From: Ralstonia sp. RRA
GTDB taxonomy: Bacteria; Pseudomonadota; Gammaproteobacteria; Burkholderiales; Burkholderiaceae
DNA: 64,000 bases
Direction of reading: 5' to 3'
Assembly: GCF_037023145.1 (NCBI RefSeq)
Contig: NZ_CP146092.1
Location: forward strand, 1,302,001 to 1,366,000
Shown here: piece after piece, positions 48,740 through 57,632 of the stretch
Numbering within the stretch: position 1 is the first letter of the stretch
How the letters are laid out: every line of letters starts with the position of its first letter
Position numbers and translations under genes: made by a program
Notes under the pieces: generated by a model
Databases searched by the model: none
The model's input: the letters and a program-made list of their open reading frames with translations, nothing else
Told to the model about the DNA's origin: nothing

Positions 48740-49888
48740 TCAGAGCTTGTCCTCGCAAACGGCCGATGCGGTAACAAGCGGGCCTCTGCGTGACGCACCA
48801 ACTTCGCCCAACCGAACAAGACGGGCGCGGACTACGTTGCGGCTCACGCCGAGCAGGCGCGCGGCGTCGCTCTGACTGTAGTGGCAATACCGGAACACCT
48901 CACGGAACAAGGCATCCTCGACAACCTGGTAGACATCGACCACGTTGGCGTTGCAAAGCTGCTGGATGGCTTGCTGCAGCAAACCTGTCTCATCGGTGGT
49001 GCCGGCCGTGGCCGGTTGCGTAGGTGAACCAGTGGTAGCGTGGGCTGAGACTTGAGGGGTTTGTATCGCGTGCGAGTTGGAGGCCCGATTCGACAGGCGC
49101 AGGGTGCTGGCGTCGATGATGTTTCCGTCGCACAGCAGCAGGGTCCGGTGGATGACGTTTTCGAGTTCGCGCACATTCCCATGCCAGGGCGCGGCCGTCA
49201 GCAGGCGTTCGGCCTCGGGCGTGAGGCTTGCGCGCGGATGGCCCAGCCGCTTGCTGTAGAGATCGATGAAGTAGCGTGCGAGCGGGACGATGTCGCCAGG
49301 CCGTTCCTTGAGCGTGAGGACGTTGAGGCTGACTACGTTTAGCCGGTAGTAGAGATCCTTGCGAAAGCGTTTTTCCTGCACCAGCGTTTCCAGATCAACC
49401 GTGGTGGCCGCCACGATCCGCAGGTCGACCGGAATGGGCGTTCGCCCGCCCAGGCGTGTGATTTCGCGCTCCTGCAACACGCGCAGCAGCTTGTTCTGCA
49501 CGGGCAGCGGCAGGTCATTGACCTCATCCAGAAAGATGGTGCCGCCGTTGGCCTGCTCAAACCAGCCGACCTTCGTGCCAAATGCGCCTGCAAATGCACC
49601 GTTTTCGTGGCCGAACAACTCAGCGTCGACCAGCGCATCGGAAAACGCGCCGCAGCTCACCACCACGAAGGGTCCATCCTTGCGCGTGCTGTGGTTGTGC
49701 AGGTGGCGGGCGATCAGTTCTTTGCCCGTGCCGGTTTCGCCGGCAATGAGAACGGTGGCATCGCTCGGCGCCACCTGCTCGATTTCATCGAGCAGCGCCC
49801 GTGAGCGTGGGTCTTCAAAGATCCACGCGGGTGCGCTGGTCTGGGGCGCGCGGCCCAGCGGCGGAGGCCATACAGGGAACGTCGCCAT
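48740..49888 (-). CDS. sfnR: SfnR-like sigma-54-dependent activator with GAFAGA loop
   Basis: 382 residues: an AAA+ sigma-54 interaction domain from near the N-terminus and a Fis-type HTH at the C-terminus ('SQSDAARLLGVSRNVVRARL'). Walker A GETGTGKE (50-57), Walker B 'GGTIFLDEVNDLP', and 'WHGNVRELENVIHR' are typical. There is no N-terminal receiver or GAF domain, as in SfnR-type regulators of dimethyl sulfone use. The sigma-54 contact loop reads GAFAGA (97-102) rather than GAFTGA. It is the last gene of the sulfone operon, 24 bp after an SfnB-like gene. The name rests on context and domain layout. Confidence 0.78.
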   Translation of the reverse strand: MATFPVWPPPLGRAPQTSAPAWIFEDPRSRALLDEIEQVAPSDATVLIAGETGTGKELIARHLHNHSTRKDGPFVVVSCGAFSDALVDAELFGHENGAFAGAFGTKVGWFEQANGGTIFLDEVNDLPLPVQNKLLRVLQEREITRLGGRTPIPVDLRIVAATTVDLETLVQEKRFRKDLYYRLNVVSLNVLTLKERPGDIVPLARYFIDLYSKRLGHPRASLTPEAERLLTAAPWHGNVRELENVIHRTLLLCDGNIIDASTLRLSNRASNSHAIQTPQVSAHATTGSPTQPATAGTTDETGLLQQAIQQLCNANVVDVYQVVEDALFREVFRYCHYSQSDAARLLGVSRNVVRARLVRLGEVGASRRGPLVTASAVCEDKL

Positions 49889-49912
49889 GATTGCCCATGC
49901 AGTTCAGGAGTG

Positions 49913-51115
49913 TCAGGAATAGAAGGAAGGTTCCGGCAGCGCACCGTTCAGGGCCCAGTCGCCAAGTTCGTGCAGCTTGTAGTCGACCGGATTGTGCAGC
50001 GTTTGCGTGCGCAGGTTGCGCCAGAAGCGGTCGAGCCGCAGCGCGCCGTGCGTGGCACGTGCACCAGTGGTCTCAAACATGCGGCTGCTTACCTCCAGCC
50101 CCACACGCGTGGCGGCCACCTTGGCTGTGGCCACGGCCACGGCCACGTGCCCACGTTCGTGTGCACTCAGCGCGGGGCCTTGCGCCCAGGCGTCATCGAA
50201 CAGGGTGGCGGCCCGCTGTGCCAGCAGCCGCACGCTTTCCAGGCCGACAAAGAACTCACCATAGTGGGCCAGCGTGTATGGGTCCTGGCTGGCGCGCTCG
50301 GCACCGGAGCGATGCCATGGCCGCGCTTCATGCAGCGTGTAGTGGCGGGCCTGCTCGAATGCACCTTCGCCCAACCCCAGAAACACGTGTACGAAAACAA
50401 GCTGGGCCAGCAACGGCCTGAGCGCAGAGAACGGCGTGGTCAGCGGCCCCGGATCGCGCAGCAGCTCGTTTTCTTCCACACGCACCTTTTCGAAGAGGGC
50501 GCTGCCGCTGTCGGTCTGGCGCTGGCCGAAGGCGTTCCAGTCGTCATTGATGGTGATGCCGGCGCGCGCGGTGGGCACCGCTGCAATGAGCAGCTTGCGG
50601 CTGTGCTCGTCCAGCCCCGAGGCGATCAGCATCTGCGAATCGAGCGCGCCGGAGCAGAAGCTCTTCTTGCCCGAGAATTCGTACCAACCATCGAACCGGC
50701 GCACGATGGTGCGGTCGTCCAGGGGGTTGAGCGCGTTGCCCCAGAACCAGTTCCTGCGCGCGGTCTGCTCATACCACGGCTCCCACTGGTCGGGCCGAGC
50801 GAACAGGCGCACGGTGGCCAGCAGCAGGTGGTGAAAGCCGTAGACATGGGCGATTGAGCTGTCGACCTTCGCAAACTCGCGCACGGTATCGAGCGTCTCG
50901 GCCCAGGTGGCGCCTTGGCCGCCGTAGTGCTTGGGAATGGCCAGCGACAGCAGGCCGCTTTGCCGCAATGCGTTGCGCTCGGCCAGTGGTGTGCCGCCCG
51001 CGGCGTCACGTTCCACAGCCGTGTTTGCGAACTCGGCGGCGAGTGATTTGGCCGACTGCCGGATCGGCACCGCCGGGGCTTGGGTTTCAGGAAAGATGAC
51101 CGTCTCAGTCGTCAT
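49913..51115 (-). CDS. SfnB-family acyl-CoA-dehydrogenase-like flavoprotein
   Basis: 400 residues, of the SfnB 'sulfur acquisition oxidoreductase' group. Motifs: 'LLSLAIPKHYGGQGATWAETL', 'REFAKVDSSIAHVYGFHHLLL', 'YEFSGKKSFCSGALDS', 'INDDWNAFGQRQTDSGSALFE' and the C-terminal 'GALRLDRFWRNLRTQTLHNPVDYKLHELGDW'. The acyl-CoA dehydrogenase catalytic Glu is not evident. It overlaps livF by four bases (start 51115, livF stop 51112-51114), so it is translationally coupled to an ABC ATPase. Role inferred: oxidation of an imported organosulfur compound. Confidence 0.85.
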   Translation of the reverse strand: MTTETVIFPETQAPAVPIRQSAKSLAAEFANTAVERDAAGGTPLAERNALRQSGLLSLAIPKHYGGQGATWAETLDTVREFAKVDSSIAHVYGFHHLLLATVRLFARPDQWEPWYEQTARRNWFWGNALNPLDDRTIVRRFDGWYEFSGKKSFCSGALDSQMLIASGLDEHSRKLLIAAVPTARAGITINDDWNAFGQRQTDSGSALFEKVRVEENELLRDPGPLTTPFSALRPLLAQLVFVHVFLGLGEGAFEQARHYTLHEARPWHRSGAERASQDPYTLAHYGEFFVGLESVRLLAQRAATLFDDAWAQGPALSAHERGHVAVAVATAKVAATRVGLEVSSRMFETTGARATHGALRLDRFWRNLRTQTLHNPVDYKLHELGDWALNGALPEPSFYS

Positions 51116-51921
51116 GAAAATTGGGAATACTGGGTAGAGGCCGGCAACGCCAGCGCCGGTGCGTGCCCGGCAACGTCACGGCCGAAATAGAAATGCTGGA
51201 TGTCTTCGCGCTGGCGCAGTTCGTCGGCGCTACCTTCCAGCACTGCGATACCGGCCTCCAACACGGTGGCGCGGTCCGCATACTGCAGGGCCACCGTGGA
51301 GTTCTGCTCCGCCACCAGGATCGACAGCCCTTCGTCGCGGTTGAGCTGCCGCAGCCGCGCGAAGATGTCTTGCACCACCAGAGGCGCCAGGCCCATCGAC
51401 GGCTCGTCGAGCACCAGCAGGCGTGGGCGTGACATCAGTGCTCGACCAATGGCCGCCATCTGCTGCTCGCCGCCGGACGTGAGGCCTGCTGCCACCCGGC
51501 GCCGTTCCTGCAGGCGCGGAAAGATGGCGTACACCCGTTCCAGATCCACAGCCGTTTCTGCGCGCGAAGCATCACGGCCCAGCGCGCCCGTCACCAGATT
51601 GGCTTCGATCGACAGATTGGGAAAGCAGCGCCGCCCCTCCAGCACCTGCACGAGCCCTAGGCGCACAAGCTGTGCCGGCGTGGTGCGGGCTACATCGCGG
51701 CCGTCGAAGCGGATGGTGCCAGCCGTGATCTGACCACGCTCAGCCGGCAGCAGATTGGAGACCGCTTTGAGCGTGGTCGACTTGCCTGCGCCGTTCGCGC
51801 CCAGCAGCGCATGTATTTCGCCGCGGCGCACGGTCAGGCTGACGTCGTGCAGGGCGACGATGGCGTTCTGGTAGGTCGCCTCCACGGCGTCCAGTTGTAG
51901 CAGCACGGCGGGATCGCTCAT
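51112..51921 (-). CDS. Branched-chain-type ABC transporter ATPase (LivF-like)
   Basis: 269 residues. Walker A GANGAGKST, Q-loop 'LGLVQVLEGRRCFPNLSIEANL', signature SGGEQQM and Walker B LLVLDEPSMGLAPLV are of the LivF type. It belongs with the permeases, receptor and LivG-like ATPase of the same operon but is separated from them by an SfnB-like gene, and lies only 11 bp downstream of that gene. It overlaps the next SfnB-like gene by four bases. The tail of about 25 residues after the ABC core is unusual. Confidence 0.92.
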   Translation of the reverse strand: MSDPAVLLQLDAVEATYQNAIVALHDVSLTVRRGEIHALLGANGAGKSTTLKAVSNLLPAERGQITAGTIRFDGRDVARTTPAQLVRLGLVQVLEGRRCFPNLSIEANLVTGALGRDASRAETAVDLERVYAIFPRLQERRRVAAGLTSGGEQQMAAIGRALMSRPRLLVLDEPSMGLAPLVVQDIFARLRQLNRDEGLSILVAEQNSTVALQYADRATVLEAGIAVLEGSADELRQREDIQHFYFGRDVAGHAPALALPASTQYSQFS

Positions 51922-51932
51922 CGCGCTTGTCC

Positions 51933-53186
51933 TCAGGCAGCTTTCGCCACGGGTTGCGCTGCCGCGCCTGGGCCTGCGCCGATCTGCCAGACATACGGCG
52001 GCTCGGTGCCGTTGATATGCCAGTCGCCCACGATGCGCGCCTTGTAGATCAGCGGGTTGTGCGAGGCGACCGTGCGCGCGTTGCGCCAGTGGCGGTCCAG
52101 CGACTTGCTCGATGCGGTGGCCGATGCGCTGAGCGCGTTGAAGAACTGCGTGGCCGCGCGCAGTACAAAGTCCGAGATCGCCACTTGACCCTGGGCGGAT
52201 TCGAGTTCGGCTTCGATATTGGCCTGGCGCTCCTGCTCCGCATCGCCGGCCCAGTGGGCATCGTAGGCGCGCTGCGCTGCAAATGTCGCGCGGATGGCCG
52301 TGGCCTCCGCCGCGTAGGCCAGTGCCGATACCTCGCCCACCACCTGTTGCACCTGCACGTCCTGCGCCACCGCTGGCGCATTGCCGGTGCTGAAGATGCG
52401 CTTGCGCTCGCGCACGTGCTGCGCCACCTCCCGCGTGATGGCACGGGCGATGCCCGCCAGCGTGGCCAGGTGAAAGAGCTGGTAGAAGGCGGTCTGGTAT
52501 TTGAAGCGGCTGGCAAACGGGAAGATGTTTTCTTCCTGCACGACAGCGTTCTCATACACCGAGGTGCCGCTGCCCGTGGTGCGCTGGCCAAAGCCGTCCC
52601 AGTCGTCGTGGTGCGTGACGCCGGGCTGGTGCGAGTGGACGGCGGCGATGATGTCGGTGCCGTCTTCCAAGCGCGCGTACAGGTCGACCCAGTCACCAAA
52701 GATGCTGCCGGTGCTGTAGTACTTGCGGCCGTTGACTACCCAGCTGCTGTCCCGTTTCGAGACGCGCGTGATGACATCGCCAATGGCCACGTCGCCCACT
52801 TCCGTCCAGGCGTTGCCGACCAGATCACCTGCCGCGAAGCGCCGCAGCCAGACTTCGGTGCGGGCATCGCGCGGCGCGTTCAGGCGGTCTTCCACAAAGG
52901 CGAAGTGCCCGCGCAGCGCCTGCACGATGTTGGAGTCGGCGTCTGCCAGTTCGATCAGCAACTGGAACAGCTGCGGCAGCGTGGCGCCGTCGCCGCCATA
53001 TTCCACCGGCACGCGCACCGCGCCGAAGCGCACTTCCTTGAGCCACTGGATGGGATCTACGCCCAGTTGCCGGTTGTGTTCGCGCTGCAGGGCGGTGTCG
53101 CGGATCCGCTGGAAAATGGGGCGGTATTTCTGCGCCAGGGCTTCGTACTCGGCACCGAAGAGGGTGGCGGCGTGCGCTTGGGTCAT
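51933..53186 (-). CDS. SfnB-family/DszC-like flavoprotein monooxygenase
   Basis: 417 residues of the same flavoprotein group as the genes at 49913 and 41928 but diverged from both. 'VRFGAVRVPVEYGGDGATLPQLFQLL' (in parts), 'DSSWVVNGRKYYSTGSIFGDW', 'HDDWDGFGQRTTGSGTSVYEN' and the C-terminal 'SLDRHWRNARTVASHNPLIYKARIVGDW' are diagnostic. It sits between the binding protein and the LivF-like ATPase of the importer, an arrangement that couples uptake and oxidation. Confidence 0.86.
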   Translation of the reverse strand: MTQAHAATLFGAEYEALAQKYRPIFQRIRDTALQREHNRQLGVDPIQWLKEVRFGAVRVPVEYGGDGATLPQLFQLLIELADADSNIVQALRGHFAFVEDRLNAPRDARTEVWLRRFAAGDLVGNAWTEVGDVAIGDVITRVSKRDSSWVVNGRKYYSTGSIFGDWVDLYARLEDGTDIIAAVHSHQPGVTHHDDWDGFGQRTTGSGTSVYENAVVQEENIFPFASRFKYQTAFYQLFHLATLAGIARAITREVAQHVRERKRIFSTGNAPAVAQDVQVQQVVGEVSALAYAAEATAIRATFAAQRAYDAHWAGDAEQERQANIEAELESAQGQVAISDFVLRAATQFFNALSASATASSKSLDRHWRNARTVASHNPLIYKARIVGDWHINGTEPPYVWQIGAGPGAAAQPVAKAA

Positions 53187-53241
53187 GTCAAACCTCCATC
53201 AAATTGGGGGAAGGTGGCAATGGGAGAGCCGGCAACGGGCA

Positions 53242-54573
53242 TCAGTCGTTGATGCTGGTGCGCACCTTGATGTTCTTTTCCTTGGCATAGGCCAGCGACG
53301 ATTTCACGATGATGGGCCGCAGCAGCTTCCAGTCAGGCGCGATCCAATCGGAGATCACATTCCATTTGGTGCCGTCCCACTGCTGGAAGGCCACGCGGCC
53401 ATCGCCTTCATGGTTGTCCCATGTCACGTTGATGGAGTGGAACAGACCCTTGGCGCCCAGCGCGGCGGCACGCGCCTCGTCGATCTTCAGGTTCTCCAGG
53501 CCCCAGCGGACTTCGTCGCCAGTGAGGGTGCGCTTGCCGAACTTGGCTTGTGCGATGCGGATGGCCTCGACGTTCAAGATGCCGTTGAGCACGCCCAGGT
53601 TGTGGTACACGCTGCCGATGCGTTTCTTGTCTTGCAGGTTGCCCTTGCCGTTGTCATACAGCGTCTTGGTGATCTGCTGGAGCACCGGGTATTGCGCGCC
53701 CGCTGCCACCGTGGTGATGGCCACGTAGCCCTTGGCGGCATCGCCCGCTGGAATCACGTCTTCTTCCGAGTTGGACCACACGTTGCCGATGATGTGGTCG
53801 GCCGGGAAGCCCGTCTTCTGTGCGGTCTTCAACGCCACGGGGTTCATCACGCCCCAACCGCGCAGCACCACGTAGTCGGGTTTGGCACGGCGGATGGCGA
53901 GCCACTGCGATTGCTGCTCGTTGCCCGGGTGCGGCACCTCGATCTGCTGCACCGTAAAGCCGTACTTCTTGGCCAGCAATTCATAGATGGGGATCGTCTC
54001 CTTGCCGTACGGCGATCCGTGATACAGCACCACGATCTTCTTGCCCTTGAGCTTGTCGATGCCGCCTTCCTTGGTGCCGATGTAGTTGACGATGCCCGAG
54101 GTCTCGCTGTACGGGTTGAGCAGCAGCGGGAAGATGTACTTGAACACGCGGCCGTCGGTGGTGTCAGTGCGGCCGTGGTTGATGGTCAGCAGTGGCACCT
54201 TGTCGGCTGTCACACGATCCAGCAGCGCGTAGGCAATGCCCACCGACAGCGGGTTCCACGCAGCAATGCCGGGGTGGGTCTTTAGGCGCTCGTACACCTC
54301 CACGCCGCGCTCGACTTCGTATTGCGTTTCGCCTTCCTCCCAGGTCAGCTTGACGCCGCCCACACCGCCATCACGCGTGTTGACCAGATTCAGATAGTCG
54401 ATGAAGCCGCCAAAGAATCCGGTGCCCCCGGCTGCGTACGGACCTACGCGGTAACTCTGCAGCGGGAAGAACTGCTCATCCGCATGGGCGGCTTGGACGC
54501 AGAGTCCGCTCAGGCCGGAAAGGGCCAGCGCGCCGGCCAGCAACGCCATTTTGATGGTGCGGGGAAAGGACAT
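53242..54573 (-). CDS. Branched-chain-type ABC substrate-binding protein
   Basis: Periplasmic receptor of 443 residues with a cleavable signal peptide (MALLAGALALSGLSGLCVQAAHA). The mature protein has the two-lobe periplasmic binding type I fold of Leu/Ile/Val receptors: 'YRVGPYAAGGTGFFGGFIDYLNLVN', 'WEEGETQYEVERGVEVYERLK', 'NPYSETSGIVNYIGTKEGG', 'IVVLYHGSPYGKETIPIYELL' and 'PDYVVLRGWGVMNPVALKTAQKTG'. It is larger than standard LivJ (about 370). It lies with sfnG and SfnB-like genes, so the ligand is more likely an organosulfur compound than an amino acid, but that is inference. Confidence 0.88.
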   Translation of the reverse strand: MSFPRTIKMALLAGALALSGLSGLCVQAAHADEQFFPLQSYRVGPYAAGGTGFFGGFIDYLNLVNTRDGGVGGVKLTWEEGETQYEVERGVEVYERLKTHPGIAAWNPLSVGIAYALLDRVTADKVPLLTINHGRTDTTDGRVFKYIFPLLLNPYSETSGIVNYIGTKEGGIDKLKGKKIVVLYHGSPYGKETIPIYELLAKKYGFTVQQIEVPHPGNEQQSQWLAIRRAKPDYVVLRGWGVMNPVALKTAQKTGFPADHIIGNVWSNSEEDVIPAGDAAKGYVAITTVAAGAQYPVLQQITKTLYDNGKGNLQDKKRIGSVYHNLGVLNGILNVEAIRIAQAKFGKRTLTGDEVRWGLENLKIDEARAAALGAKGLFHSINVTWDNHEGDGRVAFQQWDGTKWNVISDWIAPDWKLLRPIIVKSSLAYAKEKNIKVRTSIND

Positions 54574-54629
54574 GGTGCAAATGCTCCTGTGTCGATGCGA
54601 CGTAGGTGGAATGGAGAAGGCGAAGGGAA

Positions 54630-55709
54630 TCAGGTTTCAGAGGCGGGCGGCGCCGCTTTGCTTATCCGGCGCAGCATCCGCTGCCACAGGGCGGCAAGGC
54701 CCTGGGGCTCGGCAATCAAGAAGGCCACGATGAGCGCGCCGATCACGATGCGCTGGCTCAGGTCCAGCACGCCGGAATCAAACCGGCTGCCGAACACGAA
54801 GGCCCCGAAGCGGGACAGCAGCAGCGGAAACACCGCCACCAGCGCCGCGCCCAGGAAGGCGCCCCGGATGGTTGCCAGGCCGCCGATGATGATGATGAAC
54901 AGGATCTGGAAGGAGCGATCGAGGTTGAAGCCCGCCGGCTCCACCGTGCGCAGATAGACAAAGCCCCACAGCACACCCGCCACGCCAATCACGAAAGACG
55001 ACACCGCAAACGCCAGCAGCTTGGTGCGCAGCACTGGCACACCGGTCACGCGTGCCGCCAGTTCGTTGTCGCGCACGGCAATGAAGTGGTGGCCGGTGGG
55101 CGTCTGCACCAGGCGCCAGACCAATGCCGTGAGCACCGCCACCACCGTGAGCGCGAACAGGTAGCGCAGCACCGGGGTATCGAACAGGAAGCCCCCAACC
55201 GCGATGGGCGGCGCGTCGATCACGCCCGAGGCGTTGTTGTTGCTGAACCAACCGTACTTGGTCAGCGCCCATTGCACGAAGAACTGCGCGGCCAGTGTGG
55301 ACACCGCCAGATAGAAGCCACGCAGACGCAGGCTGGGCAGCCCGAAGACCACGCCGATGGCGGTAGCAGCCAGTCCTGCCAGCCCAATGCTGGCCAGCAA
55401 CGGCAGGCCTTCGACGCGCAGGTTGAAGTTGTACGCTGCAAACGCGCCCACCGCCATGAACGCAGCCGAACCCAGTGACAACTGGCCTGCGTAGCCCGTC
55501 AGCAGGTTCAGGCCGACCGCCGCCAGCGACAGCGCAAGAAAGGGGATGAGGATGGCATCCAGCCAATAGTCGGACGCCACTAGCGGCACCACGAAGTAGG
55601 CCAGCAGCAAGGTCGCCGCCGGCGTTGCCCAGGTGGGCCAGGGTGCGGTCGTTCGGCCGGTGGCGTCGCGCGGTGCGCGCGCGGAAGAAGAATCCAATGC
55701 AGTCGGCAT
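54630..55709 (-). CDS. Branched-chain-type ABC permease (LivM-like)
   Basis: Inner-membrane permease of 359 residues with about nine to ten predicted spans. 'LLTGYAGQLSLGSAAFMAVGAFAAYNF', 'LPSLRLRGFYLAVSTLAAQFFVQW' and 'DNELAARVTGVPVLRTKLLAFAVSSFVIGVAG' (in parts) are signature blocks of LivM. The gap to livH is 3 bp. An N-terminal cytoplasmic extension of about 30 residues precedes the first span. Confidence 0.92.
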   Translation of the reverse strand: MPTALDSSSARAPRDATGRTTAPWPTWATPAATLLLAYFVVPLVASDYWLDAILIPFLALSLAAVGLNLLTGYAGQLSLGSAAFMAVGAFAAYNFNLRVEGLPLLASIGLAGLAATAIGVVFGLPSLRLRGFYLAVSTLAAQFFVQWALTKYGWFSNNNASGVIDAPPIAVGGFLFDTPVLRYLFALTVVAVLTALVWRLVQTPTGHHFIAVRDNELAARVTGVPVLRTKLLAFAVSSFVIGVAGVLWGFVYLRTVEPAGFNLDRSFQILFIIIIGGLATIRGAFLGAALVAVFPLLLSRFGAFVFGSRFDSGVLDLSQRIVIGALIVAFLIAEPQGLAALWQRMLRRISKAAPPASET

Positions 55710-55712
55710 GGC

Positions 55713-56612
55713 TTAGGCTCGTTCGACGGGGCGCTGGCCGAACAGGCCGCCCGGTTTGACCAACAGGAAGGCCAGCGCGGCCACGTAAGCGATCCAGCTC
55801 TCGATGCCGCCGCCCACGAACGGGCCGAGATACACCTCGGCCAGCTTCTCCAGCGCGCCGATGATCAGCCCGCCGACGATGGCACCCAGGATGGAATCGA
55901 AACCGCCCAGCACCAGCACCGGCAGTGCCTTGAGCACCACCAGAGACAGCGAGAACTGCACGCCCAGGCGTGCGCCCCACAGCAGCCCGGCCACGAGCGC
56001 AATCACACCGGCCGTCGCCCACACCGTGGCCCAGATGCGCGGCAGGCGCAGGCCCACGGCGATGGCGGCAAAGGTGTCGTCGGCCACGGCACGAAACGCC
56101 AAGCCAACGCGGGTGTAGCGGAAGAAGAGCGACAGCACCGTCACCATGAGTGCGGCGGTGGCCGCGGCAAACAGGTCGAAGCTGGAGACGAGGATGCCAG
56201 CAATCTGCAGCGGCGCATCGGAGATGCCGAGGTTCAGCTCATGCACCTGTGTGCCCCATACCAGTTGCGCCACGCCCTCGATCACGTACGACAGCCCCAG
56301 CGTGGCCATGAACAGCGTGATGGGCGGTTGGTTGACCAGGGGCCGCAACACGGCGCGCTCGATGGCCAGCCCGAGCAACAACATGAGCGCAAAGGTGAGC
56401 AGCAGCGCCAGCGGGAACGGCACGCCGCGCTCCACCAGACTGACGAAGGTGAGCGCCGCAAACAGCAACTGCGCCCCCTGTGCAAAGTTCAGCACGCCCG
56501 AGGTCTTGTAGATCAGCACAAAGCCGATCGCCACCAGCGAATACATGACGCCGGAGAGCAGGCCACCCACCAGCACCTCGGCAAAGAACGCCGCGTCGAA
56601 GTCGCCGATCAT
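55713..56612 (-). CDS. Branched-chain-type ABC permease (LivH-like)
   Basis: Inner-membrane permease of 299 residues with about eight spans. 'GLLSGVMYSLVAIGFVLIYKTSGVLNFAQGAQLL' (in parts) and 'VGGGIESWIAYVAALAFLLVKPGGLFGQR' are typical of LivH, with the EAA-like loop 'GLAFRAVADDTFAAIAVGL'. It starts inside the stop region of livG (four-base overlap) and ends 3 bp before livM, so the three are translationally linked. Confidence 0.93.
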   Translation of the reverse strand: MIGDFDAAFFAEVLVGGLLSGVMYSLVAIGFVLIYKTSGVLNFAQGAQLLFAALTFVSLVERGVPFPLALLLTFALMLLLGLAIERAVLRPLVNQPPITLFMATLGLSYVIEGVAQLVWGTQVHELNLGISDAPLQIAGILVSSFDLFAAATAALMVTVLSLFFRYTRVGLAFRAVADDTFAAIAVGLRLPRIWATVWATAGVIALVAGLLWGARLGVQFSLSLVVLKALPVLVLGGFDSILGAIVGGLIIGALEKLAEVYLGPFVGGGIESWIAYVAALAFLLVKPGGLFGQRPVERA

Positions 56613-57544
56613 GCGGCCTCCGCGACGTTGCTGGCCGCGTCTTGTGTCGCCTCATGCGCCACGCCGAGATAGGCATCGATGACCGCCGGATCGTCGCGCA
56701 CCTCGGCTGGCGTACCGTCGGCGATCTTGCGGCCGTAGTCGAGCACGGCCACGCGGTCTGATAGGCCCAGTACGATGCCGATGTCATGCTCGATCAGCAC
56801 AATGGTGGTGCCCCATTGATCGCGCGCGGCACGGATCAGCGCGGCCATCTGCGTCTTCTCCGTCACCGTCATGCCGGCAAGCGGTTCGTCGAGCAGCAGC
56901 AGGCGTGGGCGCGCAATCAGCGCGCGCGCAAGTTCAACGCGCTTCTGCAGGCCATAGGGCAGGGTGCCGGCCAGCCGGTCCTGCACGTCCGCCAGACCAA
57001 CGAAGTCGATGACCTGCGCGGCACGTTCACGTGCGTCAACCAGCTCGCGGCGTGCGCGGCCAAGACCGATCAGTTGTTCCACGAAGGTGGAGCGTGTGTA
57101 CTCCACGCGGCCGAGCGCAATGTTGTCGCGCACGCTCAGCCCTTTGAATAGCGCCAGGTTCTGAAACGTGCGCGCGACCCCTAGGCCTGCCAACTGTGCG
57201 GGCGATACCTTGGCAAAGGCTCGGCCGTCCAACGAGATGCCGCCGCCATCGGGCCGGTACAGGCCACTGATGATGTTGACGAGCGAGCTCTTGCCCGCGC
57301 CGTTGGGGCCGATGATGGCGCGGATCTCCCCCTGGGCCACCGTCAGGTCGATGCCGCTGAGCGCCTGAATGCCGCCGAACGACAGCGTGATGCCCGACAG
57401 CCTGAGCGCCGGTGCGACAGCCTTTGCGGAGCTGGAGGCGCTGGACGCCACGGCTCGCACAAGTTGCGGGTCGTCCGCGCCATGCGCAGCGGTGCCGCGT
57501 GCAAGCGGCGGCGGTACGGCCAGTTCAGACGACGTGTGGGGCAT
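56609..57544 (-). CDS. Branched-chain-type ABC transporter ATPase (LivG-like) with N-terminal extension
   Basis: 311 residues. The ABC core from about residue 50 has Walker A GPNGAGKSS, Q-loop 'LGVARTFQNLALFKGLSVRDN', a degenerate signature ('LPYGLQKRVELARAL') as is normal in LivG, and Walker B LLLLDEPLAGM. About 50 residues rich in Ala, Ser and Pro precede it; there is no better internal ATG, so either the extension is real or a non-ATG start near 'ALRLSGI' is used. It lies 88 bp after sfnG and overlaps livH by four bases. Confidence 0.9.
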   Translation of the reverse strand: MPHTSSELAVPPPLARGTAAHGADDPQLVRAVASSASSSAKAVAPALRLSGITLSFGGIQALSGIDLTVAQGEIRAIIGPNGAGKSSLVNIISGLYRPDGGGISLDGRAFAKVSPAQLAGLGVARTFQNLALFKGLSVRDNIALGRVEYTRSTFVEQLIGLGRARRELVDARERAAQVIDFVGLADVQDRLAGTLPYGLQKRVELARALIARPRLLLLDEPLAGMTVTEKTQMAALIRAARDQWGTTIVLIEHDIGIVLGLSDRVAVLDYGRKIADGTPAEVRDDPAVIDAYLGVAHEATQDAASNVAEAA

Positions 57545-57632
57545 GGCGGGTCTCCGCAAAGCGACAGGCAACACGACTCCCCCGCGCCGGCTCGCACGAA
57601 CTGGCGCGTTGGGGGAGAGTGCGGGGTTCAGA

